The position numbers and the translations under genes are program-made. A stretch of DNA of 55,567 bases from Calidithermus chliarophilus DSM 9957 (GTDB lineage Bacteria > Deinococcota > Deinococci > Deinococcales > Thermaceae), in contig NZ_KE387027.1 of the NCBI RefSeq assembly GCF_000430045.1, forward strand, positions 207,432-262,998, in the 5' to 3' direction. The notes beneath the pieces were generated by a model, which had not been told where the DNA came from, did no database searches, and saw only the letters and a list, made by a program, of their open reading frames with translations. How positions within the stretch are numbered: the first letter of the stretch is position 1; the number at the start of each line of letters is the position of its first letter. This document shows positions 26,904-35,550 of this stretch, one piece after another.

Positions 26904-27911
26904 GTGCGCCTGGTTGAACGACAGCCCCACATCGACCTCGAGGCCCTGCTCGCCCAGTTCGTGCCGCCGCCGCGCTACAGCCGTGCCACCTTCGACTCCT
27001 ACCACCCCGACCCCCGCTTCTCCTCCCAGGCCGCGGCCAAGGAGCGCCTGAGCCGCTGGGTGCGCGACCGGCCGCAAGGCTTCTTCCGCAAGAAGCTGCC
27101 CGACCCCCGCGGCATCTACCTCGACGGGGGCTTCGGGGTGGGCAAGACCCACCTCCTGGTGGCGGCCTACTGGCAGGCCCCCGGCCCCAAGGCCTACCTC
27201 TCCTTCGAGGAGCTCACCTACGCGGTAGGCCTGATGGGCATGGCCCAGGCGGTCGAGCGCTTCGGGGGCCTGGCCTACCTCTTCATCGACGAGTTCGAGC
27301 TCGACGACCCCGGCAACGCCCAGATGGTCACCAACCTGCTGGGCCAGACCATGGAGCGGGGCCTGCGGGTGGCCGCCACCTCCAACACCCAGCCCAGCGC
27401 CCTGGGCCAGGGGCGCTTCAACGCCGAGCAGTTCCGCATCCAGATCCAGAGCCTGGCCCGCCGCTTCGCGGTGGAGACCATCGACGGCGAGGACTACCGC
27501 CACCGCGACTTCCATCACCCGCCCTTGCCCCTCGAGGCGGAGGAGCTCGAGGAGCTCTACCACGAGGAGACCCGGGCGGCCAGCTACGACTCCTTCGGCG
27601 AGCTGTTCTACCTGCTGCGCGGCCTGCACCCCATCCGCTACCGCTACCTCTTCGAGTCGCTCGAGGTCGTCTACCTCGAGGGCCTAGCCCCCATCCCCGA
27701 CCTCAACGATGCCCTACGCTTCGTGCACTTCGTCGACAAGCTCTACGACCGCGGCCTCCAGCTCCGGGCCTCGGGGGTGCCGCTGGAGCAGATCTTCCTC
27801 GAGAGCTACCGCCACGGGGCCTTCGCCAAGAAGTTCGGCCGCTGCCTCTCGAGGCTCGCCGAGCTGCTGTCGGGCGCTACCCGGGCTAGCGCGCCCGTGC
27901 CGCAGGGCTGA
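26904..27911 (+). CDS. zapE: Cell division ATPase ZapE (AFG1 family)
   Basis: A 335-aa AFG1-like AAA ATPase. Walker A is DGGFGVGKTHLL, Walker B is YLFIDEFELDD, with sensor residues in AATSNTQP. In Escherichia coli ZapE interacts with the Z-ring. The GTG start fits the leaderless pattern. Its 3' end overlaps the convergent propeller lipoprotein gene by 26 bp. Confidence 0.9.
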   Translation: MRLVERQPHIDLEALLAQFVPPPRYSRATFDSYHPDPRFSSQAAAKERLSRWVRDRPQGFFRKKLPDPRGIYLDGGFGVGKTHLLVAAYWQAPGPKAYLSFEELTYAVGLMGMAQAVERFGGLAYLFIDEFELDDPGNAQMVTNLLGQTMERGLRVAATSNTQPSALGQGRFNAEQFRIQIQSLARRFAVETIDGEDYRHRDFHHPPLPLEAEELEELYHEETRAASYDSFGELFYLLRGLHPIRYRYLFESLEVVYLEGLAPIPDLNDALRFVHFVDKLYDRGLQLRASGVPLEQIFLESYRHGAFAKKFGRCLSRLAELLSGATRASAPVPQG

Positions 27912-29169
27912 AGGCCAGGTCCCAAATCCGCGAGAGCCAGCCCTCGCCGCCGTCGCCCAGGACGGTTGCCGGGGCCGGGTTGCCCGACTGCCGCAGGTCG
28001 GCGGGGGCGTAGCGCTCGAAGGTGCGGCGCGCGTAGCAGCTCACCCACAGCCCGCCCTGGTTGTCGAGGGCCAGATCGACGGGGTCGCAGCCGGGGACGC
28101 CGACCCGGACCCCGGGGGCGGGTTTGCCGGAGCGCTGCACGTCGCCGGCGGCGTAGTGCGCCAGCAGGTCGAGGCCGGTGTGGGCTACCCACAGGTCGCC
28201 GCCGGGCTCGAGGGCCATGGCCATGAGGGCGTTGGGCGGGTCTTTGGCGAGCTCCAGCTCCAGCCGCACCTCGGGCGTGACCTTCCCGGAGGCCAGGAGC
28301 TGCCCCGGCGCGAAGCGCACCACGGTCTTGGAGAGGCCGGAGGCGTTGACCACCCACGCGCCGCCCGCGGGGTCGAGCTGCAGGTCGGCCACGTCGCCCA
28401 GGCCGCCGGGGCTCGAGCTCCGCACGACCACGGGGGCCGGCGCGCCGTCGGCCCGCAACTGCTCGGGCGAGTAGACCAGCAAGGCGGCGCGCGCCCGCTC
28501 GGCCACCACCAGCCGCCCGTCGCTCAGGAAGGCCAGCGCTTCGGGCTCGAAGGGCAGGCCCGCGGGGTCGTCGTAGGTGAGCGTGACGCTGGGCACGGCC
28601 TCGCCGCCGGGCTCGAGCTGCTCGGGCGCGTACTTGTAGATCGCCGCGTTGTAGAGCGCCCCGCAATTGCCCACCCACAGCGCCCCCTGGGGGTCCACGG
28701 CGAGGCCGCAGGGGTCGGTGAGGGGCCGCTCGCTGGTGCCGCGCAGGGTGAGGTCGGGCGGGAGGGTGCTGCTCGCCTCGAGCCGTCCGGCGGCATAGGC
28801 GGCCACCTCGGCCGCGTCCCGCCGCAGGAACCACAAGAACCCGCTCCCCGGCAGGCGCGGCCCGTAGCTCACCGCTGCCTCGGCGAGCGCCCCGGGCCGG
28901 ACCTGGACGGTGGGGGTGAGGGTTTCGCCCCGGTAGGCCTCGTCCACCAGGGCGCCCGGCTTGCGGGCCGGGTAGGGCGTGAGGGAATAGGTGCCGGGAG
29001 GGAGGGTGAGCGTCGTGCTCTGGCCGGCCTCGAGCCGCGCCCCCTGGCCCTCGACCACGACCCGGGGCTCGAGGCCCCCCTCAGCGACGACGACGAGCCG
29101 CAGCCGGCCCTCAGGCACGGCGCACCCGGCGAAAAGGAGGACGAACACCCACAGCGACCGTCGTTTCAC
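27886..29169 (-). CDS. Beta-propeller lipoprotein
   Basis: A 427-aa protein with a lipoprotein signal ending LLFAGC (Cys 16), a short beta domain, then about 300 residues of repeated blades. Units of the form [30 protein letters not shown] and [10 protein letters not shown] resemble NHL/SMP-30-like propellers. Probably faces outside the membrane; ligand unknown. The GTG in front of KRRSLW was chosen because the resulting signal peptide is normal, with GGGAGA about 10 nt upstream. Confidence 0.83.
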   Translation of the reverse strand: MKRRSLWVFVLLFAGCAVPEGRLRLVVVAEGGLEPRVVVEGQGARLEAGQSTTLTLPPGTYSLTPYPARKPGALVDEAYRGETLTPTVQVRPGALAEAAVSYGPRLPGSGFLWFLRRDAAEVAAYAAGRLEASSTLPPDLTLRGTSERPLTDPCGLAVDPQGALWVGNCGALYNAAIYKYAPEQLEPGGEAVPSVTLTYDDPAGLPFEPEALAFLSDGRLVVAERARAALLVYSPEQLRADGAPAPVVVRSSSPGGLGDVADLQLDPAGGAWVVNASGLSKTVVRFAPGQLLASGKVTPEVRLELELAKDPPNALMAMALEPGGDLWVAHTGLDLLAHYAAGDVQRSGKPAPGVRVGVPGCDPVDLALDNQGGLWVSCYARRTFERYAPADLRQSGNPAPATVLGDGGEGWLSRIWDLAFSPAARAR

Positions 29170-29219
29170 CCACACCCCCGTCTCCCGGGACCAGACACCC
29201 GCCGGGCACACCCCAAGGG

Positions 29220-29225
29220 TATCCT
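29220..29225 (+). promoter_or_regulatory. -10 box for leaderless deoB mRNA
   Basis: TATCCT ends 6 nt before the ATG. The gene is divergent from the propeller lipoprotein gene across a 62-bp gap. Confidence 0.5.
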
Positions 29226-29231
29226 GGGGCC

Positions 29232-30380
29232 ATGAAGATCACCACCATCGTCCTCGACTCCGTGGGCCTGGGCTACCTCCCCGACGCCGCCCGCTTCGGC
29301 GACGAGGGGGCCGACACCCTCGACCACACGGTGCTCAAGACCGGCGTGGAGCTGCCCAACCTGGCCGCGCTGGGCCTGGGCCGCGTGCCCGGGGTCCACA
29401 GCCTGCCCCCGGCGGAGGCCCCCCAGGGCGCCTTCGGCCGCATGGCCGAGGTCAACCCGGGCAAGGACACCTCGACGGGGCACTGGGAGTTCGTGGGCAT
29501 CCGGCTCGAGCACCCCTTCCAGGTTTTTCCACAGGGTTTTCCACAGGACTTCCTCCGGCGCTACGCCGAGCGCATCGGCGTGGGGGGCTGGCTGCTGAAC
29601 CAGCCCTACTCCGGCACCGACGCCATCCGCGACTACGGCGACGCCCACCTCGAGACCGGCTTCCCCATCGTCTACACCTCCGCCGACTCGGTGTTCCAGG
29701 TGGCCGCCCACGTCGGCAAGGTGGGGCTCGAGACCCTCTACGAGTGGTGCCGCGTGGCCCGCGAGATGCTGGTGGGCCCGCTGGCCGTCGCCCGCGTGAT
29801 CGCCCGCCCCTTCGAGGGCGATCCCGGCTACTACGCCCGCCGCGAGGACCTGCGCAAGGACTTCGCCCTCGAGCCCCCTCCCAACGTCCTCGACGTGCTC
29901 AAGGGGGCCGGGCTCGAGGTGGTGGGGGTGGGCAAGATCCCCGACATCTACGCCCACCGCGGCTTCACCCGCGAGGTGAAGTCGAAGGACAACGCCGACG
30001 GGGTCGCCCGCACGCTGGGGCTCATGCAGCAGGACTTCTCGGGCTTGGTCTTCACCAACCTCGTTGACTTCGACGCCAAGTTCGGCCACCGCCGCAACCC
30101 CGAAGGCTACGCCGCCGCCCTGCGCGACTTCGACACCGCCCTCCCCGGCATCCTGGCCGGGCTGGGGCCCGACGACTACCTCTTCATCGTCTCCGACCAC
30201 GGCAACGACCCCACCTGGCGCGGCACCGACCACACCCGCGAGTACGGCATGCTCCTGGCGGTAGGGCCGGGCCTGGCCGGGCGGGACCTGGGCACCCGCG
30301 AGACCTTCGCCGACCTGGCGGCGACGTGGGCAGGGTTGTTCGGGCTCGAGTGGGGAGGGCCGGGGAAGCGGATTGTTTGA
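29232..30380 (+). CDS. deoB: Phosphopentomutase
   Basis: A 382-aa alkaline-phosphatase superfamily enzyme that interconverts ribose 1- and 5-phosphate in nucleoside salvage. Metal-site and catalytic features are in place: DSVGLG near the start, the STGHWEF segment with the phosphorylated Thr, [11 protein letters not shown], and [17 protein letters not shown] near the end. Full length for the family. Confidence 0.96.
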   Translation: MKITTIVLDSVGLGYLPDAARFGDEGADTLDHTVLKTGVELPNLAALGLGRVPGVHSLPPAEAPQGAFGRMAEVNPGKDTSTGHWEFVGIRLEHPFQVFPQGFPQDFLRRYAERIGVGGWLLNQPYSGTDAIRDYGDAHLETGFPIVYTSADSVFQVAAHVGKVGLETLYEWCRVAREMLVGPLAVARVIARPFEGDPGYYARREDLRKDFALEPPPNVLDVLKGAGLEVVGVGKIPDIYAHRGFTREVKSKDNADGVARTLGLMQQDFSGLVFTNLVDFDAKFGHRRNPEGYAAALRDFDTALPGILAGLGPDDYLFIVSDHGNDPTWRGTDHTREYGMLLAVGPGLAGRDLGTRETFADLAATWAGLFGLEWGGPGKRIV

Positions 30381-30392
30381 GGCTGTGTCGCA

Positions 30393-30767
30393 TTAGCCTT
30401 GCGACCAGCTCGAGGTCGCTACGAGCTTCGAAACCTGTTCGCAGACTCCCTCGAACTCCTCCAATACTTCGCTGTTGGTGAAGCGCAAAATCTTCAAACC
30501 TAGCCCCTCGAGGACAGCCGTGCGCTCGGCATCGTAAGCTTGCCCATCCTCGGTGAAATGTGAGTGTCCATCTACCTCGATCACCAGCTTGCGTTCGGCA
30601 CAGTAGAAATCCACGACGTACTGATCAATCGGGCGCTGGCGCAACCAGCGGGGCTCGAGGGTTCGTAAATAGGCCCATAACTTCCGCTCGGCAGCGGTCA
30701 TGTTTTTGCGAAGTTCTTTAGCACGCTCTATAAGCTTGGGGTTGTAGGTCAGGAAGCGGCGAGGCAT
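30393..30767 (-). CDS. DUF559 endonuclease-domain protein (Vsr-like)
   Basis: A 124-aa protein of the DUF559/very-short-patch-repair-like nuclease fold. It has the N-terminal AERKLWAYLR helix, FRRQ-like RQRPIDQYVVDFYC strand, KLVIEVDGHSH with the catalytic acidic residues and a C-terminal RFTNSEVL. Possible DNA repair or mobile-element-linked nuclease. Base composition is visibly less GC-rich than the flanking deoB and leuS, hinting at transfer. No Shine-Dalgarno site seen. Confidence 0.88.
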   Translation of the reverse strand: MPRRFLTYNPKLIERAKELRKNMTAAERKLWAYLRTLEPRWLRQRPIDQYVVDFYCAERKLVIEVDGHSHFTEDGQAYDAERTAVLEGLGLKILRFTNSEVLEEFEGVCEQVSKLVATSSWSQG

Positions 30768-30825
30768 GGCGGAGTTATTCTGCCTGAGAATACCTCCAAA
30801 AATTAACCTCCCTTTTGAAGGGTTA

Positions 30826-30955
30826 TCCCCCCTATCCCCCCTTGTTAAGGGGGGAATTGACTGCTGGGCACGGTAAAACTTTGGGTTTCCTGCCCTATTG
30901 TGCCTTCACCAAGCCGTGAAAAGCCCCCCTTAACAAGGGGGGTTGGGGGGATAGA
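30826..30955. repeat. Two CCCCCCTTGTTAAGGGGGG palindromes (copy 8)
   Basis: The palindromic module occurs twice (about 30835-30853 and 30925-30943) in opposite halves of the gap between leuS and the DUF559 gene, separated by about 70 bp of lower-GC sequence. The copy nearest leuS may end its transcript. Confidence 0.75.
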
Positions 30956-30970
30956 GCGAGGGCGCTCGAG

Positions 30971-33586
30971 CTATTGCACCACGATGTTGAGCAGCTTCCC
31001 CGGCACGTAGATCTCCTTCACCACCTGCTTCCCGTTGATGTGCACCTGCACGTTGGGGATCTCGCGGGCGATGCGCTTGATCTCGTCCTCGCTGGCCTGC
31101 ACGGGGACGGTGGCCTTGCCGCGCACCTTGCCCGAGACCTGCACCACCAGCTCGAAGGCGTCGGCGACCAGGGCGTCTTCGTCCACGGCGGGCCAGCGGG
31201 CCCCGAAGACGGAGGAGTCGTGGAACTGGTGCCACAGCTCCTCGGCGATGTGGGGGGCGAAGGGGGCGAGCATCTGCACGTAGCTGAGCGTGGCGAGGCG
31301 GAACACCGGGGTGACCGGGTTCTCCTTGCGGTAGTCGTACATCGCGTTGAGCAGCTCCATCAGCGCGGCCACGGCGGTGTTGAAGCGCAGGGCCTCGATG
31401 TCCTCGCCCACCTTCTTGATGGTCTGGTGCAGCTTCTGGTAGAGCGCCTTGTCGGGGCCGCCGAGGGCCTTGGGCTCGTGGACGTCGCCCTGGGCCTCGA
31501 GCTCGGGCAGGTTCTCGGCCACCAGGCGCCAGACCCGGTTGAGGTAGCGCCAGGCGCCCTGCACGCCCTCCTCGGTCCAGATCATCTCGTTCTCGGGTGG
31601 CGCGGCGAAGAGGATGGTGATGCGGGCGATGTCGGCGCCCTGCTCGCGCACGAAGGGCCCCACCATCACGCCGTTGCCCAGGCTCTTCGACATGGTGGCG
31701 GGCTTCCAGAAGTGGGTGCTGCCGTCGTCGTGAGTGCGCAGCTCGGCCCCGCTCTTGCGGGCTTCTTCCACGGTGAGGGTTTCGGGGATGTCCAGCTTGA
31801 CCCGGCGCTCGGAGGTCAGGAAGCGGATCTCGTCGCCGCTCACCTCCACCGGCCCCACGTCGGTCCAGCCCTGCACCATTCCCTGGGTGAAGAGGCCCTC
31901 GAAGGGCTCTTCGGCTTCCACCATGCCCAGGTCGTGCAGGAACTTGGTGAAGAAGCGGGCGTAGAGCAGGTGCAAAATGGCGTGCTCGATGCCGCCGATG
32001 TACTGGTCTACGGGCATCCAGAAATTGGCCTTCTCGGGGTCGAAGGGCACCTCCTCGTTGCCCGCGTCGGCGTAGCGCAGGAAGTACCAGGACGAGTCGA
32101 TGAAGGTGTCCATGGTGTCGGTGTCGCGCCGCGCCTTGCCGCCGCACTTGGGGCAATCGACCTCGTAGAACTCGGGGTGAGCGGCCAGGGGGCTCTTGCC
32201 CTTGGGCCGGATGTCCTCCACGTCCTTCAAGGTGGGGAGCACCACCGGCAACTGCTCGTAGGGCACCGGCACGATGCCGCAGCTATCGCAGTGGATCATG
32301 GGGATGGGCGTGCCCCAGTAGCGCTGGCGGCTGATGAGCCAGTCGCGCAGGCGGTAGTTGACCTTGCCCTCGCCGATGCCCTGCTCCTCCATCCAGGCGA
32401 TGATCTTCTTCTTGGCGTCCTCGACGTGGAGGCCGTCCAGGAAGCCGGAGTTGATGGCCGGGCCGTCCTCGGTGTAGGCCTTGCCCTGCCAGTCGGCGGG
32501 GGGCTGCACGGTGCGGACGATCTCGAGCCCGAACCGCTCGGCGAACTCCCAGTCGCGCTCGTCCTGGCCCGGCACCGCCATGATCGCGCCGGTGCCGTAG
32601 CCCGAGAGCACGTAGTCGGCGATCCAGACCGGAATTTCCTTGCCGTTGGCCGGGTTGATGGCGTAGGCCCCGGTCCAGACCCCGGTCTTCTCGCGGTCCT
32701 CGCGCTGCCGCTCGACCTCGCTCTTCATGCGGGTGGCCGCGACGTAGGCCTCCACGGCCTCCTTCTGCTCGGGAGTGGTGATCCGGGCGACGAGCTCGTG
32801 CTCGGGGGCCAGCACCATGAAGGTGGCGCCGAAGATGGTGTCGGGGCGGGTGGAGAAGACCCGGATCTTCGCGTCGTGGCCCTTCACCTGGAAGTCGAAC
32901 TCGGCCCCGGTGCTCCTGCCGATCCAGGCCCGCTGCATGGCCTTGACCTTCTCGGGCCAGCGCGGGAGCTTGTCGAGGTCGTTCAGCAGGCGCTCGGCGT
33001 AGTCGGTGATCTTGAGGTACCACTGCTCGAGCTCGCGCTTCTCGACCAGAGCCCCCGAGCGCCAGCCGCGCCCGTCGATGACCTGCTCGTTGGCCAGCAC
33101 GCTCTGCTCGACCGGGTCCCAGTTGACGTAGCTCTTCTTGCGGTAGGCCAGCCCCTTCTCGTACATCTTGAGGAAGATCCACTGGTTCCACTTGTAGTAC
33201 TCGGGGGTGCAGGTGGTGACCTCGCGGCTCCAGTCGTACTGGATGCCCATCAGCGCCAGCGACTCCTTCGACTGCTTGATGTTGCCGAAGGTCCAGTCGG
33301 CGGGACTCACGCCGAACTTCAAGGCCGCGTTCTCGGCGGGCAGGCCGAAGGCGTCCCAGCCGAAGGGGTGCAAGACCGAGTAGCCCTGCTGGGTGCGCCA
33401 TCGGGCCAGCACGTCGCCCATGGTGTAGTTCTTGAGGTGGCCCATGTGCAGGTCGCCCGAGGGGTAGGGGAACATCACCAGGACGTAGCTCTTGTTGGCC
33501 CCGCCCTCCTGCGCCTTGAGCAGGCCGGTCTGCTGCCAGTACTTCTGCCACTTGGGCTCGAGCTCGTGGGGGTTGTATCTGTCCAT
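30971..33586 (-). CDS. leuS: Leucyl-tRNA synthetase
   Basis: An 871-aa class I synthetase. The HIGH-type motif reads HMGHLKNYT, followed by [17 protein letters not shown] large editing domain, a zinc-like CPKCGG pair and MSKSLGNGV (KMSKS) are present. Full bacterial length. The second ATG (MDRYNPHE) was chosen because AAAAGG lies 6 nt upstream; the first ATG sits directly on that site. A 170-nt leader with an attenuator precedes it. Confidence 0.97.
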   Translation of the reverse strand: MDRYNPHELEPKWQKYWQQTGLLKAQEGGANKSYVLVMFPYPSGDLHMGHLKNYTMGDVLARWRTQQGYSVLHPFGWDAFGLPAENAALKFGVSPADWTFGNIKQSKESLALMGIQYDWSREVTTCTPEYYKWNQWIFLKMYEKGLAYRKKSYVNWDPVEQSVLANEQVIDGRGWRSGALVEKRELEQWYLKITDYAERLLNDLDKLPRWPEKVKAMQRAWIGRSTGAEFDFQVKGHDAKIRVFSTRPDTIFGATFMVLAPEHELVARITTPEQKEAVEAYVAATRMKSEVERQREDREKTGVWTGAYAINPANGKEIPVWIADYVLSGYGTGAIMAVPGQDERDWEFAERFGLEIVRTVQPPADWQGKAYTEDGPAINSGFLDGLHVEDAKKKIIAWMEEQGIGEGKVNYRLRDWLISRQRYWGTPIPMIHCDSCGIVPVPYEQLPVVLPTLKDVEDIRPKGKSPLAAHPEFYEVDCPKCGGKARRDTDTMDTFIDSSWYFLRYADAGNEEVPFDPEKANFWMPVDQYIGGIEHAILHLLYARFFTKFLHDLGMVEAEEPFEGLFTQGMVQGWTDVGPVEVSGDEIRFLTSERRVKLDIPETLTVEEARKSGAELRTHDDGSTHFWKPATMSKSLGNGVMVGPFVREQGADIARITILFAAPPENEMIWTEEGVQGAWRYLNRVWRLVAENLPELEAQGDVHEPKALGGPDKALYQKLHQTIKKVGEDIEALRFNTAVAALMELLNAMYDYRKENPVTPVFRLATLSYVQMLAPFAPHIAEELWHQFHDSSVFGARWPAVDEDALVADAFELVVQVSGKVRGKATVPVQASEDEIKRIAREIPNVQVHINGKQVVKEIYVPGKLLNIVVQ

Positions 33587-33620
33587 GCTCATCCTTTTCG
33601 TTCCTCTCTTTAGCAGGGGT

Positions 33621-33702
33621 CCCCGAACCGGACGGTCGCCGCGTTCCGCTTTGTGGAGCGCGCCACCGCTAGGAGTGCCTGCGGCTCGAGTCCGGCTCGG
33701 GG
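33621..33702 (-). promoter_or_regulatory. Structured distal leader of leuS mRNA
   Basis: Arms at 33621-33633 and 33690-33702 pair over 13 bp (one G-U pair in RNA), closing a 56-nt loop with a smaller imperfect hairpin inside. It lies between the attenuator terminator and the leuS ribosome-binding site. Not recognisable as a T-box. CCCCTGCTAA occurs both at the end of the leader peptide and just after this structure. Confidence 0.5.
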
Positions 33703-33706
33703 TACT

Positions 33707-33734
33707 AAAAATCCCCCTTCACGCCGAAGGGGGA
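33707..33734 (-). terminator. leuS attenuator terminator
   Basis: On the minus strand an 8-bp stem (33727-33734 with 33712-33719, 7-nt loop) runs straight into five T residues (33711-33707). It lies about 20 nt beyond the leader peptide stop and over 120 nt before leuS. Its 5' arm also belongs to the alternative pairing described for the antiterminator. Confidence 0.85.
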
Positions 33735-33768
33735 GGCCGGACACCTGGCTTCTTAGCAGGGGCCTCCC
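33731..33768 (-). promoter_or_regulatory. leuS antiterminator pairing
   Basis: GGGAGGCC (33768-33761, inside the leader peptide after the CTA codons) is an exact complement of GGCCTCCC (33738-33731), which overlaps the 5' arm of the terminator. Formation of this 8-bp stem would prevent the terminator. Confidence 0.7.
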
Positions 33769-33800
33769 GGTAGTTCTAGTAGCCGTCCGGCGAACTTCAT
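33753..33800 (-). CDS. leuS leader peptide (leucine attenuator)
   Basis: A 15-codon frame encoding MKFAGRLLELPGGPC. All three Leu codons are CTA, which is rare in this GC-rich genome, and they lie together in codons 7, 8 and 10. TATCAT ends 6 nt before the ATG, so the peptide would be made from a leaderless transcript. A stem-loop terminator follows, then leuS. This is the classic layout for ribosome-mediated attenuation: stalling at CTA when charged leucyl-tRNA is short would leave GGGAGGCC free to form the antiterminator. Confidence 0.75.
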   Translation of the reverse strand: MKFAGRLLELPGGPC

Positions 33801-33806
33801 GGGGCC

Positions 33807-33812
33807 ATGATA
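33807..33812 (-). promoter_or_regulatory. -10 box of leuS leader transcript
   Basis: TATCAT (TANNNT) ends 6 nt before the leader-peptide ATG. No strong -35 was seen. Confidence 0.6.
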
Positions 33813-33852
33813 ACACGCTTTGACGGCGGGGGGCTCGAGAAGCGCAAGCCTC

Positions 33853-33875
33853 AGCGCCGGGCTGGGCCCGGCGCT
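33853..33875. repeat. Perfect 10-bp stem inverted repeat
   Basis: AGCGCCGGGC and GCCCGGCGCT around a 3-nt loop, between the divergent leuS leader and lipoprotein genes. No T-run. Confidence 0.6.
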
Positions 33876-33970
33876 ACGTGAGGGTTACATTAAGGTTCCA
33901 GCCTGAATTTGGCCAACGCGGGAAGACAATCGTCCGGTAGCGTAGAACTCGGGTAACGAAGCTATAGAAC

Positions 33971-34022
33971 CGGGCCAGAAGACAGGTTGTACGGTTACCC
34001 GCTGCTCATGAGGTCTGGCCCG
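33971..34022 (+). repeat. 9-bp inverted repeat in the lipoprotein 5' region
   Basis: CGGGCCAGA (33971-33979) pairs with TCTGGCCCG (34014-34022), just upstream of the AGGAGG site. It could fold in the 5' untranslated region. Confidence 0.45.
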
Positions 34023-34049
34023 AACTCGTGCGGAGTAATGAGGAGGCGT

Positions 34050-34979
34050 ATGAAACTGCAAGTAAAGCTGTTCGGTCTGGTGGCCGCCCTCGGCATCCTG
34101 GCGGCGTGCTCGGGCGCTCCCAACCTGAGCAACAACGTGCCGGGCGTTCCCTCGGACTCGCCCACCAGCTTCAGCCAGAGCCAGGCCAGCGCAAACAAGA
34201 GCGCTCTGGTCGGAGCCATAAACCAGATTGCGGTGGGCCTGACCGGCGACTTCGGCCCTAGCTCCGCCAGCCCGACGGAAGCAGCGGCGGCCCTGGTGGA
34301 GAAGGAATACCCCACGGTAGCCAAAGACCTCCGACGGGTTCAGCTCACGGGCGGGTCCCTCCGGATCCAGGGCACGGCAAATTGCGAGCAAGGTGGCACC
34401 GTCACCTTCCCCGACGACGGGGATATCGTAGATAACGACGGGGACGGCATCCCGGTCTACGCGGAGATCCGCTACAACAACTGCAAGGAAGACGGCGTGA
34501 CCGCCAACGGCCTGCTCCTGGGGATGCAGGATAAGAACGACAGCAACCCGGCGAGCGGCTTTACCTTCCTCATCGACCTCAGCCTGACCGACGGCACCGA
34601 CACCGCCCGGTTGGCCCTGGGCATCGACTATACCCCCGGGGCGGGTGGCGCTTACAACGTCCGGTACGGCTACTTGATCCAGGAGAACGACGACAAGCTC
34701 GCTTTCGGCGTGAACATGTCCTACACGCCCAAGTCGGACGGCAACAGCGACCCCTACGACGCAGGCTTCGTCAACTTCACCGGCCGCTTCGTGTACAAGG
34801 TGGACGGCGAGAACTACGTCCTCGACATGAAGGGCGAGAACCTGGAGCACAGCTCGAGCTGCACCAGCACCTTCGTCAGCGGGAAGGCCACCTTCCAGGA
34901 CAACGCGGGCAACAAGCTGGTGATCCAGTACACCGGCTGCAACAGCTACACCGTCACCTATAACGGCAACCCCATCTGA
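34050..34979 (+). CDS. Lipoprotein of unknown function (paralogue of the 17.9-kb lipoprotein)
   Basis: A 309-aa protein with a lipoprotein signal ending LAAC (Cys about 18). Its DNDGDGIPVYAEIRYNNC calcium-loop-like segment and its end, TGCNSYTVTYNG, match the layout of the lipoprotein gene at 17.93 kb. AGGAGG lies 4 nt before the chosen ATG; longer frames lack a signal peptide. A strong intrinsic terminator follows. Confidence 0.85.
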   Translation: MKLQVKLFGLVAALGILAACSGAPNLSNNVPGVPSDSPTSFSQSQASANKSALVGAINQIAVGLTGDFGPSSASPTEAAAALVEKEYPTVAKDLRRVQLTGGSLRIQGTANCEQGGTVTFPDDGDIVDNDGDGIPVYAEIRYNNCKEDGVTANGLLLGMQDKNDSNPASGFTFLIDLSLTDGTDTARLALGIDYTPGAGGAYNVRYGYLIQENDDKLAFGVNMSYTPKSDGNSDPYDAGFVNFTGRFVYKVDGENYVLDMKGENLEHSSSCTSTFVSGKATFQDNAGNKLVIQYTGCNSYTVTYNGNPI

Positions 34980-34998
34980 CACGAGCAAGCATGACCAG

Positions 34999-35030
34999 GG
35001 GGGCAGGCCTGAGCCTGCCCCCTCGCTTTT
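34999..35030 (+). terminator. Intrinsic terminator after the lipoprotein gene
   Basis: GGGGGCAGGC and GCCTGCCCCC (10-bp perfect stem, 4-nt loop) are followed by TCGCTTTT. Confidence 0.85.
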
Positions 35031-35036
35031 GGGCCG

Positions 35037-35213
35037 CTAGCTCACCGGCGGGTCTTTGCGCCGGGTCCCCACGGCCGTCATGATGCCGACGCCCGCCAAA
35101 ATGATGGCCCCCACGATGATCCACGTCTGGGGAACCCCCAGCAGGTTGGCGCCGTAGATCAGGCCGACCATCAAGACCACGAAACCGATCAGGTACACCG
35201 CCATGTTGGACAT
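35037..35213 (-). CDS. Small two-helix membrane protein
   Basis: A 58-aa protein beginning MSNMAVYLIGF with two hydrophobic helices (about 4-24 and 31-49) and a basic tail (GTRRKDPP). AGGAGGTAGCG directly precedes the ATG, so translation is well supported. No family recognised. The next gene upstream on the same strand ends 20 bp away and is probably co-transcribed. Confidence 0.75.
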   Translation of the reverse strand: MSNMAVYLIGFVVLMVGLIYGANLLGVPQTWIIVGAIILAGVGIMTAVGTRRKDPPVS

Positions 35214-35233
35214 CGCTACCTCCTATTCTTTTT

Positions 35234-35422
35234 CTATTCTTTTTCCGGCTTGCCCCCTTCGGGCTCCGACTTGGGCGAGATGGTGCCCGAGGCGGGCAGG
35301 GGGTCGCTGGCGGGGAAGGTGTCCTCGAGCGCCTCATCGAGGTCTTTCTCGCTCATATCCTCGGGGGTCTTGTCCGGGATGATGGCTGAATCCTCGTTGG
35401 GGTGTTTGTGCGTACCATCCAT
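35234..35422 (-). CDS. Small acidic hypothetical protein
   Basis: A 62-aa hydrophilic protein, Glu/Asp/Pro-rich, with a DEALEDTFPASDP motif seen in small proteins of many bacteria. Probably disordered. The ATG follows TACGGT (35429-35434) by 6 nt, the leaderless arrangement. Longer frames extend into non-coding sequence. Confidence 0.75.
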   Translation of the reverse strand: MDGTHKHPNEDSAIIPDKTPEDMSEKDLDEALEDTFPASDPLPASGTISPKSEPEGGKPEKE

Positions 35423-35550
35423 AACGCAACCGTAGGGCCCCAAGCTTAGGCATAACTGTTGGCGGGCTGAGGGCAAATGCGAGCGGAGTCCTAACGCCGG
35501 GGGAGGGGTTGTGGGTTGAATAACCCTGGTTGTGGACAAGGAGGTACGGT

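Noticed and set aside
29525-29545. Two TTTTCCACA sequences 12 bp apart, resembling DnaA boxes
   Set aside because: They lie within the conserved FPQGFPQDF coding segment of deoB, each has a mismatch to TTATNCACA, and no origin-type AT-rich region is nearby.
30974-33613. An 879-codon plus-strand frame over leuS, and a similar 671-codon frame over the diguanylate cyclase (24842-26857)
   Set aside because: Both mirror well-identified genes and have no recognisable protein features.
33593-33800. T-box riboswitch upstream of leuS
   Set aside because: The conserved T-box sequence and specifier-loop landmarks are absent, and the transcript appears to begin at the leader-peptide ATG.
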